In this document: piece by piece, positions 7,087 to 14,987 of the stretch
Numbering within the stretch: position 1 is the stretch's first letter
Layout: each line of letters starts with the position of its first letter
DNA from: CALEUX01 sp037439945
Lineage (GTDB): Bacteria > Bacteroidota > Bacteroidia > Bacteroidales > Marinilabiliaceae
Assembly: GCA_037439945.1 (NCBI GenBank)
Contig: JBBIVA010000035.1
Coordinates: 1 to 28,928 of the forward strand
DNA length: 28,928 nucleotides
Reading direction: 5' to 3'
Notes under the pieces: generated by a model
Told to the model about the DNA's origin: nothing
The model's input: only the letters and a program-made list of their open reading frames with translations
Database searches by the model: none
Position numbers and translations under genes: made by a program

Positions 7087-9144
7087 TTATTTCTCGATTA
7101 ATATTCTTGCATCAACAGCAGTTATTTTATCCTTATCGCCTAAAAGCGGGTTAAGGTCTATTTCTTTTATTTCGGTTGCAAACCTAAGCATTGAGGATAA
7201 CCGGACAATTATTTCGGTAAAGGATTCTTCGTTTATTCCATCCTTACCTCTAATACCTCGAATTACAGGATATGCTTTGAGGCTTCTTATCATTGAAACC
7301 GCTTCAGGATGGGTTAACGGGGCCAATCCATATGATTGGTCGCCCAATGCTTCAACAAAAATACCTCCTAAGCCGCATAAAACAACATGGCCAAAACGGG
7401 GTTCATATTTTGCACCGATAAACAACTCCATTCCCTGCTCCATTTTTTGAATCAGCACAGATTTTACGCCATTTATTCGCATCATTCTTTTAAATTCAGC
7501 AATAAGGTGAGTGTCTGATTTAATATTTAAAGTTACTCCCCCTACATCAGATTTATGTACGGGCCCAATTACCTTCATTACCAACGGATAACCAACTTTT
7601 CGGGCAAATCTAAGGGCTTCCTTCCTGGTTTTGGCCTTTCCTTCAATAACAGTAGGGATACCTGCAGCCTGTAAAAGTTCCTGTACAACATCAGGCTCCT
7701 GAAAACCATTATTTGTGGTTGCGATAATTGACCTGACTCTCTCAATATCCACACCATCCATAAAAATATCTTCATTTGCCGGCGGCTTTGTATTATAGGC
7801 TTTTGCCAATGCTTTACCCAGAACAACCTCATCGGGGAAATTTATATGACCTTTTGACAAAAAAAATTCAACTTCCTTTTGGGCGCTGCTAATTGATGGT
7901 AAAATTGGAAATACAGGCTTCCGGCATCTTTTCATTTTTTCATGTATGGTTTCATATGCATCATAAACCTGTGTAAGTCCTGTGCTTCCAAATATTACAA
8001 TCATTCCATGTATATCATCCATTTGGGTATCACAATAATCTATAACCCTTCCCAATTGAGATGCAGTACCTGTGGCAAGTATATCAATTGGGTTACCCGC
8101 TGAGGAGCCTGGATTTAACATGGCCAACAGATCATCATGTTGCTTTCCTTCAATTTTAGGAATTGATAAGCCTCCATCTGAAAGTGCATCAGTAAGCATA
8201 ACACCAGGCCCTCCGGCCTGGGTAATAATGGCAAGGTTTTGTCCGTTTAATTCTTTGTACATGAAAATGGAGGCCATTGTAGTTAATTCTTCCCTGCCAA
8301 AACACCTAACTATTCCAGCTTTTCTGAATAATGCTTCAACGGCCGAATCGGCACTTGCCAATGCTCCGGTATGAGAGGATGTAGCTCTTTTGCCTGCTTC
8401 AGTAACTCCTGATTTTATTGCTGCAATTTTACATCCTTTCCTAATTAATGATGATGAATGTTTTAATAACTTATCAGGATCCTTTATATTTTCGATATAA
8501 ATTAATTTGATTCTTGGACTGCTTTGCGGGTTAAAGGAGTTATCCCAATATTCCAGAATCTCCTCAATACCTGTTTGAGCACTGTTTCCGACAGTAAATA
8601 ATGAACTAAATGTTAAACCTTTAGGCAATGCCGACTCAAGAATAAAAACCGCAGTTGCCCCTGAACCTGATACAAAATCACATCCCAAAGGGTTTAGTTT
8701 TGGAACCGGGGATGTAAACACACCATTATAACCGGGGGTAATTATTCCAATGCAATTGGGGCCTATTAGGGTAGCCCTGTGGTTATTAGTAATTGAAACC
8801 AACTGATTTTCCAATTCAATACCATTAGCCCCTTCTTCACTAAAGCCGGCACTGATTACAATAAAAGCTTTTGTACCTGCCAAACAAAGTTCTTCAACAA
8901 TTGAAGGACATTTTGTTGCGGTAACTGCAATTATTGCCAGGTCAATAACAATTGGTAATTCGACAACTGAGGCAAAAGAAGGAATGCCCTGTACCTTTTC
9001 CTTGCCAGGGTTCAGGACTATTAATTCTCCATTAAACCCTCCGTCAATAATGTTCTTAACAATTTTACCTCCTGGTTTGGCTATATCAGGTGATCCGCCA
9101 ACAACCAAAATGCTCTTTGGGTTAATAAGTGCATCACTTATCAT
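7087..9144 (-). CDS. ADP-forming acyl-CoA (acetate-CoA ligase type) synthetase, alpha-beta fusion
   Basis: The 685-residue product combines the parts that are split in some archaea. Residues 1-130 are a CoA-binding Rossmann domain (SILVVGGSPDIAKPGGKIV, IVISAGFSEEGANG, LIGPNCIGI). The succinyl-CoA-ligase-like domains follow, with a SHTGALASADSAVE loop carrying the likely phospho-histidine, and then a C-terminal ATP-grasp domain (from about residue 470: GYPLVMKVIGPVHKSDVGGV, VLCGLGGIFVE, EIDLNPLL). It converts acyl-CoA, ADP and phosphate to free acid, CoA and ATP, or the reverse, giving substrate-level phosphorylation in amino-acid fermenters. It is the first gene of the block. Substrate range (acetyl, branched or aryl acyl) is not readable by eye. 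Confidence 0.9.
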   Translation of the reverse strand: MISDALINPKSILVVGGSPDIAKPGGKIVKNIIDGGFNGELIVLNPGKEKVQGIPSFASVVELPIVIDLAIIAVTATKCPSIVEELCLAGTKAFIVISAGFSEEGANGIELENQLVSITNNHRATLIGPNCIGIITPGYNGVFTSPVPKLNPLGCDFVSGSGATAVFILESALPKGLTFSSLFTVGNSAQTGIEEILEYWDNSFNPQSSPRIKLIYIENIKDPDKLLKHSSSLIRKGCKIAAIKSGVTEAGKRATSSHTGALASADSAVEALFRKAGIVRCFGREELTTMASIFMYKELNGQNLAIITQAGGPGVMLTDALSDGGLSIPKIEGKQHDDLLAMLNPGSSAGNPIDILATGTASQLGRVIDYCDTQMDDIHGMIVIFGSTGLTQVYDAYETIHEKMKRCRKPVFPILPSISSAQKEVEFFLSKGHINFPDEVVLGKALAKAYNTKPPANEDIFMDGVDIERVRSIIATTNNGFQEPDVVQELLQAAGIPTVIEGKAKTRKEALRFARKVGYPLVMKVIGPVHKSDVGGVTLNIKSDTHLIAEFKRMMRINGVKSVLIQKMEQGMELFIGAKYEPRFGHVVLCGLGGIFVEALGDQSYGLAPLTHPEAVSMIRSLKAYPVIRGIRGKDGINEESFTEIIVRLSSMLRFATEIKEIDLNPLLGDKDKITAVDARILIEK

Positions 9145-9310
9145 AATCCTGTAATCATTTATTTAGGTAATAAGCATTTTTCGTGGTCAAACCAAAAATA
9201 CCAATGAAATATCCCACCTGTTAATATTTTTCGATATCAAATTTACAAAATGATAACCATTGTTTATTTGATGTTTCTCATTTTTGGTTATGATTTTAAA
9301 CATAAAAAAG

Positions 9311-9525
9311 CACTACTGTCCGATAAATTTTTCGATAAGATGCTATAATGCCAACTAATTGGGGTGTCCCTACAGTACACTGAAAATTGGGGTCGATTCA
9401 TCTTTACCGATATTATGTACCTGACGGCACAGTACCGTTAGGGACTAAACATAGGTAAAACACTTAATTGAGAATTGAACTTTTGTCCCGCTAGGGACAA
9501 AACAACTTTTTATCGGATAGTAGTG
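9311..9525. mobile_element. 215-bp MITE-like element with terminal inverted repeats
   Basis: The left end CACTACTGTCCGATAAA (9311-9327) matches the reverse complement of the right end (9509-9525) at 16 of 17 positions. The element is flanked by near-identical direct repeats, ATAAAAAAG (9302-9310) and ATAAAAAAA (9526-9534), as a target duplication would be. No transposase is present. The interior has GTCCC/GGGAC palindromes: a long one pairing 9366-9378 with 9432-9445, and a perfect short one at 9481-9502. A non-autonomous insertion element is the best reading; a large structured regulatory hairpin is the alternative. Confidence 0.55.
9481..9502. repeat. Perfect GTCCC/GGGAC hairpin inside the element
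   Basis: TTTTGTCCC and GGGACAAAA form a 9-bp perfect stem with a 4-nt GCTA loop. The same GTCCC...GGGAC core forms the larger imperfect palindrome at 9366-9445. I recall short dispersed palindromes of this type in other Bacteroidota genomes but could not check. Confidence 0.6.
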
Positions 9526-9669
9526 ATAAAAAAACATCTATTATTAATTTTTAAAAAATAAACAAAACTCATTCAAATATGTTAGGATACAACCGGGGCA
9601 AGGATTCTTTAATTCTTTAGGATAACATTTTTTACTATTTTTACCCACCATTAAAATGAATGAAAATTT

Positions 9670-10767
9670 ATGAATCCTGTAAAGTTACTTTTAAACAATT
9701 ACTCAAAAAAAGATTTAATCAGGTTAATTGGGGCCACCGGTCCCGATAGAACTGCCTTAAAGAATGAAGCTGCCAGAGTAACTTTAACAAACTGTGGTAA
9801 CAAAGTATATTACAGGGGGCTAATTGAATTTTCAAATTTTTGTATTAAAGATTGTTTTTATTGTGGGATCCGGAAAAGCAATAAAAATGTTCAAAGATAT
9901 TTACTGGATGAAGAAGATATAATAAATGCCGCCATGTTTGCCCATAAGAATCGTTACGGTTCAATTGTTTTACAATCTGGCGAAAGAACTGACACTAATT
10001 TTATATCCCTTATAACCAATGTTATAAAAAAAATAAAGAGTGAAACAAATGGAAAACTGGGCATAACCCTTTCATTGGGAGAGCAATCATATGATGTTTA
10101 CAAAGAGTGGTTTGATAATGGTGCACACAGGTACCTTTTACGGATTGAGACCTCAAATAAATCTCTATATAAAAACATGCATCCAAATGATAATGAACAC
10201 TCTTTTGAACGCCGTATGGATTGTTTAAGCTCATTAAAAAAAATTGGTTTTCAAACAGGTACAGGAATAATGATTGGCCTTCCCTCCCAAACAATTGAAG
10301 ATTTAGCAGGTGATCTTTTATTTTTTAAAGCTCTCGATATCGATATGGTAGGAATGGGCCCCTACATTGAACATGAAAAAACTCCCATTTACAGCTTCAG
10401 AAACGAATTATGGAGTTTGCAGGAAAGATTTGATACAACTCTTAATATGATAGGTACCTTAAGGTTATTAATGCCCGAAATAAATATAGCAGCTGCAACG
10501 GCGCTTCAATCTATTGATCCCGTTGGCCGTGAAAAAGCCCTTCAATGGGGAGCAAATATTATAATGCCAAATATAACACCAACAGAACACCGTAAAAACT
10601 ACCTGCTATATCAAAATAAACCTTGCACAGACGAAGGTGCAGATGATTGCTCATCATGCCTGAAACTTAGAATTGAAATGGCAGGTAAGGAAGTAGGGTT
10701 TGATGAATGGGGAGATTCTCCCCACTTTTTTAACCGGCTACATAAAGATGAAAACCATCATGAATAA
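9670..10767 (+). CDS. hydE: [FeFe]-hydrogenase H-cluster radical SAM maturase HydE
   Basis: The 365-residue product has the radical-SAM cluster motif CIKDCFYC (Cys58, Cys62, Cys65) in the HydE/biotin-synthase-like context FSNFCIKDCFYCGIRKSN, followed by barrel segments (LQSGERTD, ITLSLGEQSYD, LLRIETSNKSLY, GIMIGLPSQT, GMGPYIEHEKTPI). Near the C-terminus a C-x7-C-x2-C pattern (CTDEGADDCSSC) matches the optional second iron-sulfur site of HydE. HydE helps build the diiron subcluster of [FeFe]-hydrogenase. No hydrogenase gene is in the window. Its final codons overlap the start of zwf. PylB-like relatives are the main alternative, but the nearby hydG makes HydE much more likely. Confidence 0.93.
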   Translation: MNPVKLLLNNYSKKDLIRLIGATGPDRTALKNEAARVTLTNCGNKVYYRGLIEFSNFCIKDCFYCGIRKSNKNVQRYLLDEEDIINAAMFAHKNRYGSIVLQSGERTDTNFISLITNVIKKIKSETNGKLGITLSLGEQSYDVYKEWFDNGAHRYLLRIETSNKSLYKNMHPNDNEHSFERRMDCLSSLKKIGFQTGTGIMIGLPSQTIEDLAGDLLFFKALDIDMVGMGPYIEHEKTPIYSFRNELWSLQERFDTTLNMIGTLRLLMPEINIAAATALQSIDPVGREKALQWGANIIMPNITPTEHRKNYLLYQNKPCTDEGADDCSSCLKLRIEMAGKEVGFDEWGDSPHFFNRLHKDENHHE

Positions 10768-12283
10768 ACCTAACAAACATATTCTAATAATTTTTGGGGC
10801 ATCGGGCGATTTAACCTTTAGGAAATTAATCCCATCATTGTACGACCTTTTTAACCAAAACCTGCTGCCACAAAATTTTGGGGTATTAGGGGTTGGCCGT
10901 ACTGTTTTAAGCCATGATGAATTCAGGGTTAAAATGGAAAATGGAATACATGATTTTGCAAATACCCCTAAAGAAAACAATAAAATTGCCGAATTTACCA
11001 CAATGCTTTTTTACCATGCATTTAACACCAATGAAGGGGGTGAATACCTGGGTTTTAAAAATGAACTTCTTGAGTTGAACAGGCTGTTGGCTACCGGAAA
11101 TAATTTTATTTATTACCTGGCCACTCCGCCAAATATGTATGAGATTATACCAAAACATTTGGCCAGATATGGGTTAAATAATGAATCTGATGGATTTAAA
11201 AGGTTAGTTGTTGAAAAACCATTCGGATATGATTTGGAAAGTGCAAATACATTAAACCGTAATTTGCTTACATTTTTTAATGAGGAACAAATATTCAGAA
11301 TTGACCATTACCTGGGAAAGGAAACTGTCCAGAACCTGCTTGTTACGCGTTTTTCAAATGGAATTTTTGAACCATTGTGGAACAGAAATTTTGTTCATCA
11401 TGTTGAAATTACTTCCGCCGAAGATATTGGAGTTGGAAACCGTGGTGGCTATTATGAGGGTTCTGGGGCCTTAAGGGATATGGTCCAGAACCATTTATTG
11501 TTACTGGTATCACTGGTAGCCATGGAATCTCCTGCATTAATCAATGCCGAAAGCATCAGAAATGAAATAGTAAAAGTACTTCAGTCGCTGCGACCAATAC
11601 CAGTTAACAAAGTTGATGAATTTGTTATAAGGGGGCAATATACATCAAATGATATAAATGGGAAAAAAAGAAATGGTTACAGGGAAGAATCAGGAGTTGA
11701 CCCAAAAAGCCGTACCGAAACTTTTGTGGCAGTTAAATTTTTTATAGATAACTGGCGGTGGGCCGGAGTACCATTTTATATTCGTACAGGAAAAATGTTA
11801 CCCACACGTGTTACTGAAATTGTTATACATTTTCAACCCACGCCACACCATTTATTTGCCCATAACAAAACAATACAACGTCAGCATAACCAATTGGTAA
11901 TAAGAATTCAGCCCGATGAAGGGTTACTGTTAAAATTTGGAATGAAAGTGCCGGGGTCAGGGTTTAATGTACAGGATGTAAATATGGATTTTCACTATTC
12001 ACAACTTACAAATACCTACTTACCAAACGCTTATGAGAGGTTACTCCTTGATTGTATGTTGGGTGATGCAACCCTTTACTCAAGGGGAGATGCAGTAATT
12101 GCAGCATGGAATTTTGTTGACCCAATTTTGAAAGCATGGAAAGAACAACCGTGTATTAAGGTTCATGGTTATCCTTCCGGGACATGGGGGCCCGAAACCT
12201 CCGACAACCTGGTTGAAGGTGACCAAACCTGGCGGTACCCATGTAAAAACCTTGCCGGCGATGGTGAGTATTGCCAATTATAA
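10748..12283 (+). CDS. zwf: Glucose-6-phosphate dehydrogenase
   Basis: With this start the protein has 511 residues, the usual length. It shows the NADP-binding motif IFGASGDLTFRKLIPSLYDL near the N-terminus, YYLATPP, VVEKPFGYD, the active-site RIDHYLGKETVQNLL, and WAGVPFYIRTGK further on. It oxidises glucose-6-phosphate to 6-phosphogluconolactone, the first step of the oxidative pentose phosphate pathway. The frame is open upstream into hydE; I chose the ATG at 10748 because it gives a normal N-terminus, and ATG 10760 (overlapping the hydE stop within ATGAATAA) is an equally possible start. Either one makes zwf overlap the end of hydE, implying one transcript and probable translational coupling. 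pgl follows after about 210 bases; no gnd is visible. Confidence 0.94.
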   Translation: MKTIMNKPNKHILIIFGASGDLTFRKLIPSLYDLFNQNLLPQNFGVLGVGRTVLSHDEFRVKMENGIHDFANTPKENNKIAEFTTMLFYHAFNTNEGGEYLGFKNELLELNRLLATGNNFIYYLATPPNMYEIIPKHLARYGLNNESDGFKRLVVEKPFGYDLESANTLNRNLLTFFNEEQIFRIDHYLGKETVQNLLVTRFSNGIFEPLWNRNFVHHVEITSAEDIGVGNRGGYYEGSGALRDMVQNHLLLLVSLVAMESPALINAESIRNEIVKVLQSLRPIPVNKVDEFVIRGQYTSNDINGKKRNGYREESGVDPKSRTETFVAVKFFIDNWRWAGVPFYIRTGKMLPTRVTEIVIHFQPTPHHLFAHNKTIQRQHNQLVIRIQPDEGLLLKFGMKVPGSGFNVQDVNMDFHYSQLTNTYLPNAYERLLLDCMLGDATLYSRGDAVIAAWNFVDPILKAWKEQPCIKVHGYPSGTWGPETSDNLVEGDQTWRYPCKNLAGDGEYCQL

Positions 12284-12350
12284 TAACATAATATTTACCA
12301 CGTTTTGTAAGCGTTTTTTTAAAAACTAAAAAAATAGATAGAGTATAGTA

Positions 12351-12381
12351 GCATAAACTGATGAAATACATATGTTTATGC
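12351..12381. repeat. Inverted repeat in the zwf-pgl gap
   Basis: GCATAAAC (12351-12358) and GTTTATGC (12374-12381) are perfect 8-bp inverted arms with a 15-nt spacer. It could be an operator or weak hairpin before pgl; there is no T-run, so a terminator is unlikely. Confidence 0.35.
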
Positions 12382-12445
12382 AAACACAATTTATCACTGC
12401 TTTTCGGGAAACTCAATAATAACAAAATCAGCAACATGGGTTTTC

Positions 12446-12461
12446 TCCCGCTATTGCGGGA
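12446..12461. repeat. Short GC-rich hairpin before pgl
   Basis: TCCCGC-TATT-GCGGGA, a perfect 6-bp stem about 35 bases before the pgl start. It resembles the other CCCG/CGGG palindromes in the gene-free regions and stands out in an AT-rich spacer. It may be a dispersed repeat or affect pgl expression. Confidence 0.45.
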
Positions 12462-12495
12462 CAAGCAATCATAACCTTCAAAAATTAATTTTATT

Positions 12496-13218
12496 ATGAT
12501 GAAACCAAAAATTGAAGTTTTCAATTCAACAGGTGAGCTGTCAGGGTATTTGGGAAATATCATTGTAAAACTATCTGTACAGCTCGATTTTGTTAATATT
12601 TCTCTATCGGGTGGAAATACGCCAAGGGCAATTTTTGATATACTCTCAACTGAATATACCTATTTAGTTAATTGGGATAAAATACGGTTGTTTTGGGTTG
12701 ATGAAAGGTGTGTTGAGCCTGATCATTATGAAAGCAATTACGGGATGACCCTTAACCACCTGATAAAAAACCTCCCAATACCAGGAAAAAATATTTTTCG
12801 GATTGAAGCTGAACAAGACCCTCAACTAGCGGCAAACAGTTATTCTGAAACACTAAAAAATAACCTGCCCTTTAAAAATGATCTTCCTTATTTTGACCTG
12901 ATGATTTTGGGAATGGGTGATGATGGGCATACTGCATCTATATTTCCGGATAATATGCATTTATGGGATTCACATAATTTGTGTGAAGTGGCAACTCACC
13001 CTGTAAGCAGGCAAAAACGGATAACCCTGACCGGAAGAACTATTAACAATTCCCGGATGATTGTATTTATTGTAACTGGCAGCAACAAATCACTGGTTTT
13101 TAATGAAATAATTACTCACTCAGGGAATTATAGCCATTATCCAGCTTCGCTCGTTGATAAAAGTAAAACCACATGGTTGGTTGATAAGGCAGCTGCCTGT
13201 AAAACCGGTATTAGCTGA
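12496..13218 (+). CDS. pgl: 6-phosphogluconolactonase
   Basis: The 240-residue product has the lactonase family motifs LSGGNTPRAIFD (residues 37-48), WDKIRLFWVDERCVEPDHYESN in shortened form as DERCVEPDHYESNYGM, and LGMGDDGHTASIFP. It hydrolyses 6-phosphogluconolactone to 6-phosphogluconate, the step after Zwf, in the cytoplasm. Sharing strand and order with zwf supports the call over the related glucosamine-6-phosphate deaminase (NagB), whose catalytic motifs differ. It lies convergent to hydG, with about 140 bases between the two ends and no strong terminator visible there. Confidence 0.92.
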   Translation: MMKPKIEVFNSTGELSGYLGNIIVKLSVQLDFVNISLSGGNTPRAIFDILSTEYTYLVNWDKIRLFWVDERCVEPDHYESNYGMTLNHLIKNLPIPGKNIFRIEAEQDPQLAANSYSETLKNNLPFKNDLPYFDLMILGMGDDGHTASIFPDNMHLWDSHNLCEVATHPVSRQKRITLTGRTINNSRMIVFIVTGSNKSLVFNEIITHSGNYSHYPASLVDKSKTTWLVDKAAACKTGIS

Positions 13219-13357
13219 AGAATAGTTTTCCCTTGTTATCACCTGTTTATCCTTCTTACCCAAAATAACTGATAAACAATTTATTACACCCATAACATAA
13301 ACTTAAACAACCTAACTTGCAATAATTCCAATTAACACAACCAAATAATATCCGGGG

Positions 13358-14791
13358 CTAAAAATACAAATCTCTTTCACCGTTCTTAATTTTCGCAAGT
13401 CTTTCAATAAGTTTACTTTTAAATTTATCGTCAGGATATTCTTCAAGGTTTTGGCTGATTAATTTATATCCTTTATCCTTAATTTCAGTGTTGGCATAAT
13501 CCTCAAGGTATTCGGCCAATGTTAGCATCGCATTTGGTTGACAAAACCTTTTGATGAAACCGGGCACCGAGAACTCCATAAAATGCTCACCAGTTCTTTC
13601 CAAACGGTAACATGCGGTGCAAAATGACGGCAAATAGTTACTTCCAATTAACTCTGACATAACTTCCTCGAGCGACCGGTTATCGTTAATTTCAAACTGC
13701 TCTGAATTCAGATTTTGTTTATCGTGCTTTTCAGTATATCCCTTCATCTCAATGTTGGTACCTCCATCTATTTGGGATACACCATATTGCAAAACTTCAT
13801 CCCTGATATGGGCAGGCTCCCTGGCTGTTAGTATTAATCCGGTGTATGGAACAGCCAATCGCAAAACAGCCACAAGCTTTGTAAAATCTTCGTCGCTGAC
13901 TTTATATTTCTCACTAACCTCGTAACCAGAGGCCGTTTTAATCCTGGGAAACGATATTGTATGGGGGCCTACGTTAAAAACAGACTCAAAATGGTTAACA
14001 TGCCTCACAAGTCCCAAAATCTCAAACCGCCAGTCGTAAAGCCCAAGCAAAGCTCCTATACCCACATCATCAATGCCTGCTTCCTGTGCCCTGTCGAGGG
14101 CCGTGAGCCGCCAGTTGAAGTCGCGCTTTTGCCCGGCCCTGTGAACTTCAAGGTATGTATTATGGTGATATGTTTCCTGAAAAACCTGGTAGGTACCAAT
14201 ACCTGCCTCCTTAATTATTTTAAATCCAGGAATATCAAACGGGGCGGCATTAATATTAACCCTTCTTATTTCACCTCTTAAGCTTTTTATTGAATATACT
14301 TTTCGTACACTATCAGCGATGAATTCAGGACTATATTTAGGATGTTCCCCATAAACCAATATCAACCTTTTATGACCTGCATCCTCCAGTGCTTTTACCT
14401 GCTGTTCAATTTCCTCATGGCTTAAGGTAATACGTGTTTGGTTTACATTAGCGGTTCTGAAACCACAATACGTACAATTGTTTGTGCAAAAATTACCAAT
14501 ATATAATGGTGCAAATAAAACAATCCTTTTGCCATAAACTCTCTCCTTCAACTCCCTTGCACCGTTTTTAATCTCGTTAACCAAATCTGGATCAGTGGTA
14601 TTAACCAAAACCGCAGTCTCTTCCAATGAAAGACGCTCTTTGTTCAATGATTTGGCTATTACCTGGCGAACCCTATGTGGTGAAGGGGCGAGGTTGGAAT
14701 TAAGAATCCCCCATATTTCGTCCTCATCAATAAAGGGAATACCCGAACAATCTTCCACTTTATACTTTTGAGGTGAATATATCAATGCCAT
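13358..14791 (-). CDS. hydG: [FeFe]-hydrogenase H-cluster radical SAM maturase HydG
   Basis: The 477-residue product has the radical-SAM motif CTNNCTYC (Cys102, Cys106, Cys109) and the HydG-specific C-terminal site C-x2-C-x22-C (Cys391, Cys394, Cys417) that binds the auxiliary cluster where CO and cyanide from tyrosine are assembled. Other segments (LTAREPAHIRDE, GGTNIEMKGY, YLPSFCTACYR, SVPGFIKRFCQPNA) fit. The intact auxiliary site distinguishes it from tyrosine lyase ThiH. It faces away from the sensor kinase gene and lies convergent to pgl, so it is not in the same transcript as hydE. A plausible promoter lies at 14829-14857. Confidence 0.95.
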   Translation of the reverse strand: MALIYSPQKYKVEDCSGIPFIDEDEIWGILNSNLAPSPHRVRQVIAKSLNKERLSLEETAVLVNTTDPDLVNEIKNGARELKERVYGKRIVLFAPLYIGNFCTNNCTYCGFRTANVNQTRITLSHEEIEQQVKALEDAGHKRLILVYGEHPKYSPEFIADSVRKVYSIKSLRGEIRRVNINAAPFDIPGFKIIKEAGIGTYQVFQETYHHNTYLEVHRAGQKRDFNWRLTALDRAQEAGIDDVGIGALLGLYDWRFEILGLVRHVNHFESVFNVGPHTISFPRIKTASGYEVSEKYKVSDEDFTKLVAVLRLAVPYTGLILTAREPAHIRDEVLQYGVSQIDGGTNIEMKGYTEKHDKQNLNSEQFEINDNRSLEEVMSELIGSNYLPSFCTACYRLERTGEHFMEFSVPGFIKRFCQPNAMLTLAEYLEDYANTEIKDKGYKLISQNLEEYPDDKFKSKLIERLAKIKNGERDLYF

Positions 14792-14828
14792 ATCATTACT
14801 TCTTAAAAGCAGTTAATTTAAATACCTG

Positions 14829-14857
14829 TAAAGGTAACAATCCCTGTTAGAATACAA
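14829..14857 (-). promoter_or_regulatory. Candidate Bacteroidota-type promoter for hydG
   Basis: On the minus strand, TTG (complement of 14855-14857), an 18-bp spacer and TACCTTTA (complement of 14829-14836) approximate the TTG / TAnnTTTG layout. The start codon follows about 37 bases downstream. The -7 box ends in A rather than the preferred G. Confidence 0.4.
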
Positions 14858-14987
14858 CCATATTAAACTGTCATTGTTTACTAAAATGATAAAAATCACA
14901 ATAATAAACTCAACATTATCTACAAAATCTGCAAAGCTATAATTCTCCAAAAAAAATTACTATTTTAGTTACTAAATTAAACCTGTT

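Larger units (their letters stand above)
9145..9669. other. Gene-free divergent intergenic region
   Basis: Between the acyl-CoA synthetase gene and hydE, which diverge. No convincing gene. It holds the 215-bp element described separately, flanked on the left by AT-rich sequence with two possible minus-strand -7 boxes (TAAATTTG at 9238-9245 and TATTTTTG at 9193-9200, neither with a good -33 partner) and on the right by about 140 AT-rich bases that must contain the hydE promoter. Confidence 0.7.

Noticed and set aside
7578..7832. Minus-strand frame within the ADP-forming synthetase gene in another reading frame
   Set aside because: It is fully inside a gene with intact ATP-grasp motifs and needs no separate explanation.
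12156..12563. Open minus-strand frame across the zwf 3' end and the pgl start
   Set aside because: It is antisense to two well-supported genes and to the spacer; its composition looks random.
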